This document shows positions 10,212 to 19,847 of a DNA stretch of 64,000 bases, in pieces. Under the pieces are notes generated by a model. It worked only from the letters and a program-made list of their open reading frames with translations, made no database searches and had not been told where the DNA came from. A program made the position numbers and the translations under genes. The stretch comes from Candidatus Poribacteria bacterium. GTDB taxonomy: Bacteria > Poribacteria > WGA-4E > WGA-3G. Numbering within the stretch: position 1 is the first letter of the stretch; each line of letters begins with the position of its first letter. Location of the stretch: the NCBI GenBank assembly GCA_007571305.1, contig RKRR01000078.1, positions 38,128-102,127 of the forward strand, given 5' to 3'.

Positions 10212-10718
10212 ATGGATATATTTTGGCTTTTCGTTCGTTGGCTACATGTTATCGCCGCTGTCGTATGGATCGGCGGCAATATGATTTTAGCGATGGTAAT
10301 CGTCCCTCACTTCAGGCAAAGTCTGCCACCTGTCCAACGCATTCAACTCTTAACGCAGATAGGGAAACGATTTGAGCCTATCGTATGGGGGTGCATCGGT
10401 GTACTATTTTTTACGGGCATTGTCAATCTCTTCGATGCCCTCGACCTCACTTCCCTCGCCCCAATTTCCAGTGCGTTTATGCGGACGTTCATCATCAAAA
10501 TCGGACTTTTCTTTCTACTGATTATCCTGACGGTATTGCACAGTATGATTTTCGCACCACGACTGGCAGCAGCAATTGAGACATTAGACCCCACACTTGA
10601 GGAGCTCCCGCCGGAAGTAAAGCCCCTCCGTTCCCAGATGTCAGTAATATCGAGTTTGATGGGAGTCATATCACTGCTAATCCTACTCGCCGCTGTCGCT
10701 CTTCGGATGGGTATCTAA
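10212..10718 (+). CDS. CopD/DUF-type four-TM membrane protein
   Basis: FVRWLHVIAAVVWIGGNMILAMVIVPHFR... typical of CopD-domain small membrane proteins. Confidence 0.65.
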   Translation: MDIFWLFVRWLHVIAAVVWIGGNMILAMVIVPHFRQSLPPVQRIQLLTQIGKRFEPIVWGCIGVLFFTGIVNLFDALDLTSLAPISSAFMRTFIIKIGLFFLLIILTVLHSMIFAPRLAAAIETLDPTLEELPPEVKPLRSQMSVISSLMGVISLLILLAAVALRMGI

Positions 10719-10840
10719 CTTTGTAGGGGTAACCATGCATGTCAAAAGGGTATTTATTTTTCTTCGGTATCGTAGGGGCGAGGTTCCTTTGCCAATGAAC
10801 CATCGAACGCATCTCTGCTTTAAGGAATAGAGAAAATTCT

Positions 10841-11593
10841 ATGCGAATCAAAATTTTCGCCGATGTTGGTGATGGACTCACCCTTTCTATTAACTACAAC
10901 CATCTGCTTGCAGGCGTAATTTACCGTTTCCTCGCCGAATCCGATCCCGAATATGCTACCTTCTTACACAATAAAGGCTATGCTGTGGCAGGGAAACATT
11001 TCAAGCTCTTCACTTTCTCGCAGCTCATGGCAGAACGTAGACGCATCATCGGCAATAAAATCCGTTTCCGTTCAACCTTAACCTGGTTCGTTTCTTCGCC
11101 AATAGAACGTTTCCTCTCCCATTTTGCTGATACACGCTTAACCGAGGGCCAGCTATCCCTTGGGCACCACCACTTACCAGTCAAGGATGTCACCGTACCA
11201 CGCATTCCTCACTTCCAATCTGAAATGCATTTCCGGTGCCTCTCACCGATTGTGATGTCCACTGTCCGCAACCGCGATGGAAAACAGGCAATGCACTACT
11301 GCCTACCTGATGATCCTGCTTTCTCCAAACTCATCCGTCACAACCTAACCCGAAAACATACAGCAATCCACGGACATGCTCCACATGACGACACTTTGAC
11401 ATTTGCCTTTGATAAAAACTATATCAATCGGAAACAAGGACGCGTCACTCGCCTAACAGACTACAAGGGCATCAAAATACGAGGAATATTGTGCCCATTC
11501 CGTGTAACCGGTAGCCCAGCACTTATTCAGGTTGGGTATGAATGTGGGGTTGGAGATAAAAACAGTGCCGGTTTCGGTATGGTTGAGGTTTAG
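10841..11593 (+). CDS. cas6: CRISPR-associated endoribonuclease Cas6
   Basis: MRIKIFADVGDGLTLSINYNHLLAGVIYRFL N-terminus and C-terminal glycine-rich VGYECGVGDKNSAGFGMVEV motif are Cas6 hallmarks. Confidence 0.88.
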   Translation: MRIKIFADVGDGLTLSINYNHLLAGVIYRFLAESDPEYATFLHNKGYAVAGKHFKLFTFSQLMAERRRIIGNKIRFRSTLTWFVSSPIERFLSHFADTRLTEGQLSLGHHHLPVKDVTVPRIPHFQSEMHFRCLSPIVMSTVRNRDGKQAMHYCLPDDPAFSKLIRHNLTRKHTAIHGHAPHDDTLTFAFDKNYINRKQGRVTRLTDYKGIKIRGILCPFRVTGSPALIQVGYECGVGDKNSAGFGMVEV

Positions 11594-11754
11594 ATGCCTG
11601 ATACACCGTATCAATTGTAGGAGAAACTCCGATTCCTCACCTATAGTTTTGTTGTAGGAAGCGTTTCCAAATCCCAACAAATCCGCGTAGGAGCGTCCTC
11701 CTGGGATCGACTTTTTAATTTGATAGCAAAACGAATGTATCCTATACTTTGAAA

Positions 11755-11914
11755 TAACCTAAGTTGCCACCTTATCGCATAACCTGTTAGGGTGTGCAGC
11801 TTCGGGCGCAAGAAACCAAGATTTCCTACGCTACGAAATGCTGCGGATCCTGAACGTTTTCACTGAAACATAGCAGATGCATTTCTAAAATTGTGTCTGT
11901 AGCAACTTAGGTTA
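11755..11914. repeat. MITE-like element, TIR type 1 (TAACCTAAGTTGC...GCAACTTAGGTTA)
   Basis: Perfect 13-bp terminal inverted repeat, internal core gcataacctgttagggtgtgc. Confidence 0.85.
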
Positions 11915-12150
11915 TATTACGAAATGATCCCTCTGGTGTGACCCATAAAAAGAAAGTAGGGTCGAGATGATTGCACAAATTTGGGCATTTCTCAGTAATG
12001 TCTGCCCTATTTGGTGCAGTGTTTTCCAAGTATTACTGCTAAAGACTGTCTAATCTCACATTTAGCACACTGTCTCTGATTGGCACATAAATTGCTCACT
12101 GCTTATTATTATGTCTGCTATTTCAAGGCAACCTATATTAGGAGGAAAAC

Positions 12151-12969
12151 ATGACACGATTATCCATCTGGACCATTTTCTTCAGCGTTGTTATTTTGTT
12201 AGCGACGACCTACGCGAATGCTGGGCTTGATGGGAGACTTGTCTTTTATCTGAGCTTTGACAACACTAAAGGGCAAACGATTGGTGATACTTCCAGCAAC
12301 GGTCTTGATGCAGAGATCATTGAGAATGCCAAGATTGTGAAGGGCAAATATGGGGAAGCGATTCATATTACGAACAACGGACAGGATTGCGTCAGTATCT
12401 CTTCTCACGAAAAGTTAAAATTCACAGATGAAATAACAATGACAGCATGGATCCACTCTCAAGAAACGTGGGAAGGCAAGAAGGTGCATTGGATAGATAA
12501 AGGGTGTCATTGGTTTGAAGTCGAGTGGGGAGCCTCTTATGGCATCGGTAGTATCGATATCGGTAACGGACCAGAGATATGGTTGTTTTTGGGGGCGCGG
12601 GATGACCGCGGGATTTCGGATCGGCAAGAATTCATCGTTCCGCATGAGATGCAGGAGAAAAGGTGGCATCATATTGCGGGAAGTTACGACGGAAAAACGA
12701 TGAAAATCTATTTAGATGGTGATGTCATGGGCGAAGAAAGAAGGGAATTCAACTTCTCTGGCGATAATATCGCAAGTGTCTGGATAGGATGTGCAAGAAA
12801 CAAATACGCATTTGTCAATGGCACCATTGATGAAGCTGCGGTCTGGCGACGGGCACTCAGCGAAACCGAAATCAAACAAGCAATGTCGGGAAACTTTCTC
12901 GCTGTTTCACTGACCGATAAAGTAGCAACGACTTGGGCGAATCTCAAAGCAACGTTTGTATACCCATGA
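12151..12969 (+). CDS. Secreted LamG/concanavalin-A-like domain protein
   Basis: Signal peptide plus DGRLVFYLSFDNTKGQTIGDTSSNGLDAEI...WHHIAGSYDGKTMKIYLDGDV...IDEAAVWRRALSETEIKQAM. Confidence 0.88.
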   Translation: MTRLSIWTIFFSVVILLATTYANAGLDGRLVFYLSFDNTKGQTIGDTSSNGLDAEIIENAKIVKGKYGEAIHITNNGQDCVSISSHEKLKFTDEITMTAWIHSQETWEGKKVHWIDKGCHWFEVEWGASYGIGSIDIGNGPEIWLFLGARDDRGISDRQEFIVPHEMQEKRWHHIAGSYDGKTMKIYLDGDVMGEERREFNFSGDNIASVWIGCARNKYAFVNGTIDEAAVWRRALSETEIKQAMSGNFLAVSLTDKVATTWANLKATFVYP

Positions 12970-13052
12970 GAGAAGGTCGATGTTCCAGTTTTCTCAAAAT
13001 AATGCAACCTTTTAAGACCTCAATTACGTCCCCTAAATCACAGGAATTTTTT

Positions 13053-14279
13053 ATGCGAAAACAATTGCATGCAATATGGTTTGTTGTATTTTTATCGTTA
13101 AGTTGGGTAGTGTCCATTTCCGACGCAGCAGAACTCAAAATAGAAAAGACACTCACCGAAACGAACGGTTTGGCATCCAACACAGTGCTTACCATTTTTG
13201 AAGACAGTCGTGGGAATATGTGGTTCGGAACACCTAAAGGAGTTACCCGTTATGATGGAGAGAATTTTCGGACCTTCACCACAGACGATGGATTAGCACA
13301 AAACACGATAGGACTTATCTTTGAAGACCAACAAGGGATGCTCTGGTTCGCTGATGGTATGCTTTCCGACGTTGTGGAAAGAGGAAAACCTATGGACATG
13401 TCATGGATGGAAACGCCTTTAAGTGAACTGGATATCACGCCGCATCCCGAAACGTCTGAAGGAATGAAAACGCATCCATCCTTAAAAGGCGTGAGCCGCT
13501 ACGATGGGCATGCGTTCAGAATTTTCACGACAGCCGATGGACTCGCGGGCGATACCGTCACGAATATAATTGAGGATACGACAGGCACACTTTGGTTCGC
13601 GACAGGGTTCGGTGTGAGTCAATACGACGGTGAAACGTTCAACAACATTGCTATGAACGGACCGATGGGGATGAACATCTTGCCCGAATCGTGGAATCAA
13701 GTCACAGCAATTGTACAGGATACAGCAGGAAATTTTTGGTTTGGCAGTGCTGCCGGCATCACCTACTACAACCTCAAAACGTCCGGTTTCCGCCATTTCG
13801 GGATTGATTCGGATTTCACGCTTTTTCAAGAGATGGGGGAGGCACATAGCGCATACATAACAGATCTGCAGTTCGATGCAAAGGAAAACCTCTGGATGAG
13901 TCAAGATGGGACAAGCGAGGAGAGTTCCGGGATTCGTCAATACAATGGCAAAAAACTGACAACTTTTCCCCAAAGTGCAGAACTTCCGATGAACAGCGTT
14001 AACAATATCATGCAGGATAGCAGCAGTAACCTTTGGTTCACGGGTGTTAAGAAACTACCTCCAAAGATGCATGAAACCGAGGACAGTGTGAGTATGACTT
14101 TCCCTGAAGTTGAATCCGGCGTAAGTGTCTACAATGGTGAAAAGTTCCAAAACTTTAACATAGACGACGGGCTGCCGAGTAACCGCGTCTGGTCAGTATT
14201 TGAGGACATCGATGGCAAACTCTGGTTCGCCACAGATTCTGGTGCTGTAGTCGGGATTTATCTGCCTTCCCAAAAATAG
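13053..14279 (+). CDS. Two-component-regulator-propeller repeat protein (no kinase domain)
   Basis: Repeated GL.SN.V..IFED..GN.WFGT..GV.RYDGE.F units; signal peptide from ATG 13053. Confidence 0.85.
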   Translation: MRKQLHAIWFVVFLSLSWVVSISDAAELKIEKTLTETNGLASNTVLTIFEDSRGNMWFGTPKGVTRYDGENFRTFTTDDGLAQNTIGLIFEDQQGMLWFADGMLSDVVERGKPMDMSWMETPLSELDITPHPETSEGMKTHPSLKGVSRYDGHAFRIFTTADGLAGDTVTNIIEDTTGTLWFATGFGVSQYDGETFNNIAMNGPMGMNILPESWNQVTAIVQDTAGNFWFGSAAGITYYNLKTSGFRHFGIDSDFTLFQEMGEAHSAYITDLQFDAKENLWMSQDGTSEESSGIRQYNGKKLTTFPQSAELPMNSVNNIMQDSSSNLWFTGVKKLPPKMHETEDSVSMTFPEVESGVSVYNGEKFQNFNIDDGLPSNRVWSVFEDIDGKLWFATDSGAVVGIYLPSQK

Positions 14280-14376
14280 CTATCAACTGTTAACTGTCGC
14301 TGGCTGGAAAAGGAAACGTTCCTGAAACGTTTGCGTTCTTGCTGATCGCTGATGACTACTCAAGGAGACAAAACAG

Positions 14377-17300
14377 ATGAAAAGGATTCTTCAAAACATC
14401 ACTTGCTTGTGGATGGCGATTCTCTGTGGCATTCCTCTCCTGTTAATCGGTTGTGTAGAAAAAGAGATTACGCGTATAGCGGACTGGGAAACCCATTTTA
14501 CGGATGTCTATTTCGCAGATGCCAAACACGGATGGGTTGTCGGACATCAAGGATGGATCCTTCATACTGCCGACGGGGGTGAGAACTGGGAAAAACAGAC
14601 GGTGAACACACATGAGGATTTCAAAGCCGTCTATTTCACAAATCTCCGTAACGGTTGGGTTGTCGGAGATAAGGGATTGATTGCCACAACGGATGACGGT
14701 GGACGACACTGGACCCTACAAAAGAGCCAAACTTACGCGCTGTTTTTGGATGTCTTTTTTAGCAACTCAAAGACCGGCTGGATTACTGGACAGGATGGGC
14801 TATTATACACAAAAAATGGTGGAAAGACATGGCATCACCAAGAAACAAGCGAGTTCGGACTCGGCGGTATCTGGTTCATAGACAAGCACCGGGGATGGAT
14901 CGTCGGAGATTACGACCGAATCTTTCTCACTACAGACGGCGGTCAAACGTGGCATAGACAAGATAACATCGTGAGAGAAGATCAAACAACAACAGTTTGC
15001 AACCTCTATACGGTATTTTTTACAAATGCTTCTAAGGGATGGAGCGGTGGCTCAGACGGGACTATTTTCCATACCACCAACGGTGGGACAGAGTGGCACT
15101 CACAGGATAGTCGGCTCCCACCAATTTATGGACATGTCCGTCCAACCGTCAATGACTTCGATTTCATTGATGATGACTACGGCGTGGCGGTTGCACAGGG
15201 TGGGTTTATCATCCGAACCGAAGATGGTGGGGATAATTGGAGATTAACAGAAAACCAGACCAAGAATGACTTGATGGGTGTTCATTTTGCGACACCGAAA
15301 CAGGCATGGGCGGTCGGTTGGAACGGCACCCTCCTGCACTCGACAGACGGTGGCGTAACATGGAACATGCGGAGCGGCACGACAGCAGATACTCTGCAAA
15401 GTGTCGCATTTGCGGATGCAAATCGTGCAGTTGCCGTCGGAGAGAAAGGCACAATTGCAACGAGCAATGACAGTGGTAAAACTTGGACCAATATCGAAAT
15501 GGACACAATGGACACATGGCACCGCATTCGAAATCTGTCATTTGCCACTGACAGAGAAGGTTGGGCAGTTGGTGACGGGGGACTCATCCTCCACACAACC
15601 GATGCGGGTCAGACGTGGGAACGGCAAACCAGCGGATGGTGGTATACCCTCAATGCCCTCCATTTCATCAATCCGCAAAAAGGCTGGATTGTCGGAGACT
15701 TAGGGACTGTGCTGCATACAACAGACGGCGGCGAAACGTGGATACAACAAGCCCCACGATATTTCCACGAGATGATAAAAGGCATCTTTTTCCTCAACGA
15801 AAGAGAGGGATGGGTGGTAGGTTGGCCCGGTATCGTTTTCCATACCACAGATGGTGGATTGACGTGGAAACGGCAAAATAGCAACAGTTACAACGAACTC
15901 TATGCCGCCTATTTCATCGACAGACATACCGGTTGGGTAGTCGGACAATTGGGCGAGATTTTGCATACCCTCGATGGTGGTAAAACGTGGAAATTTCAGC
16001 GGAGTGGAACGCAGGCAAATTTGAACAAAGTCTACTTTGCCGATGAAAATCACGGATTAATTGTGGGGGACGAAGGTGTTATTTTGACCACTACCAATGG
16101 CGGTATCACGTGGGTACGACAGAACAGCGGCACATCCAATGATCTCTATAGTTTTTCGCTCTCCCCTGACGGTATACTCGCTGTTGGTGAAGGTGGTATT
16201 GCGATGCGCTACTCTGTGGACACGGAGAAGTTCATTGTTGAATTGCCTCCTGTTGCGCAAGAAATGGAAAGGGTTGAAAAACCGATTGAACCACTTGAAT
16301 ACCACTGGGAAATCGTCCGTCGGGGAAGCTGGCAAGCCGAATTTACCGATACATATTTCCTGTCTGCACAGCACGGGTGGACAGTGGGGAGCGGTGGTAC
16401 CATTTTACGAACCACAGATGGTGGCACTACATGGCAGACACAGCAGAGCGGTGTATCAGAAACATTGCAACGGATCGTCTTTATTGATGAAAACTACGGC
16501 TGGATTACCGGTCAAGGTGTCCTGCTGCGAACCGAAAATGGCGGTAAGAGTTGGCAAGTTATTCGTACAGGATTGAAAAACTTTCACAATATTCCTGCGA
16601 TACACTTCATCAATCCGAAGGAGGGATGGCTCGGTGTTGATAGAGGACAAATCCTGCGGACACGCGATGGTGGTAAAACTTGGATGCCTCAGCAAACGGG
16701 AACAACGCATCAACCGATTACGCACTTACATTTCATCAACAGTCGAGAGGGATGGGCAGTCGCGCCACAACGGTGGACCGGCGGATTTATTCTGCACACG
16801 GTTGATGGCGGTGATTATTGGGAAATCCAAGCCCGGACCCATCATCGTGGCATCGGTGTCCATTTTGCAAATGCCCAATCGGGTTGGGTGGTAATGGAAA
16901 ATGGGACCTCACTCCTTACCAGAGATGGCGGAGAGAGTTGGCAACAGGATTTGGAAATAGCGCGCGGCATTAAAGGGACGAATTTTGATATCCAATTGCT
17001 TACCGTGAAATTCCGCAATCACACTGAGGCTTGGGCAATTAATGGCGAACGTACAATCCTTACAACCCAAAACCAAGGGAAACATTGGGAAAAAATGGAT
17101 TTTTTGCTTGACCAAGGAACCATAGATGATGAGGGAAGAAGTTGGATAGAGAGAATGGTAGAAGAACGTCCTTTTGGATCCTCAGGGCAAATTAACAACG
17201 CGCACCTACTCTCAAATGGGCAAGGTTGGGTAGTTTCCGGTGAACAGATTCTCGATAGGGAATCGGCCAGAGCTGATATTGGTGGTTCCGAAGAATCAGG

Positions 17301-18252
17301 TGTATCTACCGGTCAGATCTACGCCACCACAGATGGCGGAAAGACGTGGCAGCATCAACTCGGTGAATCGCTCGATAACTTCCGTGATGTGCAATTTCTT
17401 GATGAGCAAAACGGTTGGATCGCCGGGGACAACGGTGCTCTACTATCAACAGAAGATGGTGGAGAAAATTGGAAGCACTTGCAGAGCGGCACCACCGCCC
17501 GTATCGTCGATGTTCACTTCATCAGTCTTGATCCGAAATGGGGTTGGGCAATGGAGAAGGATGGAACCTTGCTTTATACCATAGACGGTGAGGACTGGTC
17601 GGTAGACAACAAACAGGAACTTCCCGATCGTGTCCTACCTGATCTTCCCCAGCATAATCTACCTCCACTCTCTATAAATGAGGTTGCCTTCGGCAAGTTC
17701 TCTGAAGGATGGGCGGTCGGTGAGAATGGAGAGATAATTCACAATCTGGATGGGGGACCGATTTGGACGCTGCAGCGCACCTCAACCGGTAAAACCCTCA
17801 CGAGCGTTGATATGAAATTCGCACCCCTCGGTTGGGCGGTTGGGAGCAATGGTGTCACCCAGCGAACCGTCAACGGTGGCGAGTATTGGAAGTTCCACGA
17901 GACGCATGTTGGCTACGACCTTTACGCCGTATCGTTCATTACGAAACGAAAAGGGTGGGCGGTCGGACGGGCAGGGATTATCCTATCCACCTCCGATGGT
18001 GGATTCACTTGGGAAGCGGAACTGAGCAGTGTAGTGGAGACGCTTTACGATATTCTGGCACTCTCAGAACAGGAACTTTACGCTGTCGGTGCCTCTGGAA
18101 CGATCATTCATTCGACAGACGGTGGGACAACTTGGGAACAGGAGCACACCGGTGTAGACAACGACCTATATGTTATCACACAGGTCAAAGATGGAGGGAC
18201 GTTGTGGGTCGTTGGGCAGGGAGGCGTTGTGCTGCGTCGCCCTAAACGTTGA
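14377..18252 (+). CDS. Giant Ycf48/BNR-type repeat beta-propeller lipoprotein
   Basis: Lipobox LLLIGC; about 26 copies of W.VG..G.I..T.DGG.TW plus two degenerate copies. Confidence 0.9.
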   Translation: MKRILQNITCLWMAILCGIPLLLIGCVEKEITRIADWETHFTDVYFADAKHGWVVGHQGWILHTADGGENWEKQTVNTHEDFKAVYFTNLRNGWVVGDKGLIATTDDGGRHWTLQKSQTYALFLDVFFSNSKTGWITGQDGLLYTKNGGKTWHHQETSEFGLGGIWFIDKHRGWIVGDYDRIFLTTDGGQTWHRQDNIVREDQTTTVCNLYTVFFTNASKGWSGGSDGTIFHTTNGGTEWHSQDSRLPPIYGHVRPTVNDFDFIDDDYGVAVAQGGFIIRTEDGGDNWRLTENQTKNDLMGVHFATPKQAWAVGWNGTLLHSTDGGVTWNMRSGTTADTLQSVAFADANRAVAVGEKGTIATSNDSGKTWTNIEMDTMDTWHRIRNLSFATDREGWAVGDGGLILHTTDAGQTWERQTSGWWYTLNALHFINPQKGWIVGDLGTVLHTTDGGETWIQQAPRYFHEMIKGIFFLNEREGWVVGWPGIVFHTTDGGLTWKRQNSNSYNELYAAYFIDRHTGWVVGQLGEILHTLDGGKTWKFQRSGTQANLNKVYFADENHGLIVGDEGVILTTTNGGITWVRQNSGTSNDLYSFSLSPDGILAVGEGGIAMRYSVDTEKFIVELPPVAQEMERVEKPIEPLEYHWEIVRRGSWQAEFTDTYFLSAQHGWTVGSGGTILRTTDGGTTWQTQQSGVSETLQRIVFIDENYGWITGQGVLLRTENGGKSWQVIRTGLKNFHNIPAIHFINPKEGWLGVDRGQILRTRDGGKTWMPQQTGTTHQPITHLHFINSREGWAVAPQRWTGGFILHTVDGGDYWEIQARTHHRGIGVHFANAQSGWVVMENGTSLLTRDGGESWQQDLEIARGIKGTNFDIQLLTVKFRNHTEAWAINGERTILTTQNQGKHWEKMDFLLDQGTIDDEGRSWIERMVEERPFGSSGQINNAHLLSNGQGWVVSGEQILDRESARADIGGSEESGVSTGQIYATTDGGKTWQHQLGESLDNFRDVQFLDEQNGWIAGDNGALLSTEDGGENWKHLQSGTTARIVDVHFISLDPKWGWAMEKDGTLLYTIDGEDWSVDNKQELPDRVLPDLPQHNLPPLSINEVAFGKFSEGWAVGENGEIIHNLDGGPIWTLQRTSTGKTLTSVDMKFAPLGWAVGSNGVTQRTVNGGEYWKFHETHVGYDLYAVSFITKRKGWAVGRAGIILSTSDGGFTWEAELSSVVETLYDILALSEQELYAVGASGTIIHSTDGGTTWEQEHTGVDNDLYVITQVKDGGTLWVVGQGGVVLRRPKR

Positions 18253-18391
18253 CGTGCCTCATTTTACCTCATGCCTTTAAAACGAGAAACGCGCATTCAA
18301 TTTTAACCGCTCACTCACAGAATAAGATGTTATGCCTTACCTTCATTGATAAGATGAACAGGCAAGGCACAAAAAGCCTTCCTATGTTCTA

Positions 18392-19324
18392 TTAGGCATG
18401 GTCTTCAGGACGGACCCCTTTTGTAAAAGTGCCGAAACCGAAGAACGTTGGCGCATAATCACCGACATAATCGACAACACTCTTATCAGGAATTGCGTCC
18501 TCCATCCCCATACACCAATAGCAACCGTTGACGAGGAGACGACGAAGCCCTTCGCTTTCTAAGTCGACAGAGGCACCCATTGTTGTATTGAAGACGCGTG
18601 AGGTGTTGCCTTCATCGCCTGTATAGGTTTTAATCCACACCATCGGCATTGTAACTGCATCGGGTTTTGGGGCATCTGTTGGGTCCATACCGACCAATAC
18701 CTGTCCGTGGATAAGTACCTGTGAGTCGCCTGTCAATTCCGTAATGCCGTAGACATCGGACGGCCCCCAGACATCGTCAACACCTTTGAGAATAGGATGA
18801 TCTTGCATTGCCTCGTCAATTACGCCGCGCGCGCTCTCTTTGCCGTGATGTCCATGGTGGTTAACCCAAGTCTCTCCGAGTACTTGCCTGCCATATCCCC
18901 CCTCAAACTCCTCACTGTTAAAACTGTATTTTGCATACGGACTATCGAGGTTGCGGCTATAACTGAAAGCGTGTGTCGCTGTGCGGAGCCCCATCACAGG
19001 TTTGCCAGCATTCGTATAGTCAACGACATACTTCATTTGGTCATCGGGCAGTTCGCGGAAACGTGTGAACAGCACCATCATATCCGCGGATTCTAAATGG
19101 TGGAGTCCTGGAATGTTCGTCTGTACCTCCGGATCGATTTCCCCTGATTCCGGATCAATAGCAAACAGCACCGTACATTTAAATCCATGGTGCGTAGCTA
19201 ATACCTTCCCTAACATCGGCAACGCCTCTTCAGAGCGATACTCTTCATCGCCACTGACGAGAACAATATGCTTGCCGTTTCCAGGTCCTTCGTTTCCTTC
19301 GTAAACAACCCATTCGTTTTTCAT
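18392..19324 (-). CDS. ThuA-like domain protein
   Basis: HIVLVSGDEEYRSEEALPMLGKVLATHHGFKCTVLF...LVLFTRFRELPDDQ..YVVDYTNAGKPVMGLRTATHAF; start probably at MKNEW. Confidence 0.75.
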   Translation of the reverse strand: MKNEWVVYEGNEGPGNGKHIVLVSGDEEYRSEEALPMLGKVLATHHGFKCTVLFAIDPESGEIDPEVQTNIPGLHHLESADMMVLFTRFRELPDDQMKYVVDYTNAGKPVMGLRTATHAFSYSRNLDSPYAKYSFNSEEFEGGYGRQVLGETWVNHHGHHGKESARGVIDEAMQDHPILKGVDDVWGPSDVYGITELTGDSQVLIHGQVLVGMDPTDAPKPDAVTMPMVWIKTYTGDEGNTSRVFNTTMGASVDLESEGLRRLLVNGCYWCMGMEDAIPDKSVVDYVGDYAPTFFGFGTFTKGVRPEDHA

Positions 19325-19469
19325 GAAAAGATAAACTCCATACAATAAGATTTTGCATGAGTATAGCATACTTTCCTGATAAAGTTACACCGAATCTGTT
19401 TCGGAGCATTAAAGATTCTGTCCATCATAGAGAAAAAACTTTGACAAATGTCTGGAGTTACCATAAAAT

Positions 19470-19625
19470 TAATCTAAGTTGTTACCTCTATGATTTCATA
19501 TCCATGAACGCCTGTTTTCAGCGAGAATCCTTCATTTTTGCGAAAAGTTTGGTGTATTCCGTGTGATTTTCGGTGTGAAGCTGCACACTCTAACAGGTTC
19601 TGCGACGAGGTGGCAACTTGGGTTA
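19470..19625. repeat. MITE-like element, TIR type 1, interior variant A
   Basis: Starts taatctaagttg, ends caacttgggtta. Interior 19531-19580 is identical over 50 bp to 28637-28686. Confidence 0.85.
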
Positions 19626-19702
19626 AAATTATTAAAAGGAAGACTTGAAAACATTATCTAAAATGGAGTTTTATTTTTCAATAACCCTCAACTAAATAGT
19701 AA

Positions 19703-19820
19703 AGGACTTACGCATTTTTGACAATAGCACGGTTTCTGAGTAGGCGAACCGACAAAAAACACACGGTTCTCTGACACAACCTAACAGGTTATGCTACAGA
19801 AGCACAGCCTACGTAAGTCC
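19703..19820. repeat. MITE-like element, TIR type 3 (GGACTTACG.../...CGTAAGTCC)
   Basis: aggacttacgca ... tacgtaagtcct inverted ends; interior contains acacaacctaacaggttatgctacagaagcac. Confidence 0.75.
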
Positions 19821-19847
19821 TATAGCATAAAAACTGGAGGATCTGGA

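Noticed and set aside
16097-16576. 159-aa plus-strand ORF, and several other alternate-frame ORFs in 14352-18245
   Set aside because: Alternate frames of the highly repetitive Ycf48-type gene; codon repetition produces long spurious ORFs on both strands.
14377-18252. DNA-level tandem repeat or CRISPR-like array
   Set aside because: Repeats are protein-level (~45 aa) with divergent nucleotides; no constant short repeat with unique spacers.
19357-19566. 69-aa plus-strand ORF
   Set aside because: Runs into a MITE-like element and the lysC upstream region; translation is of repeat DNA.
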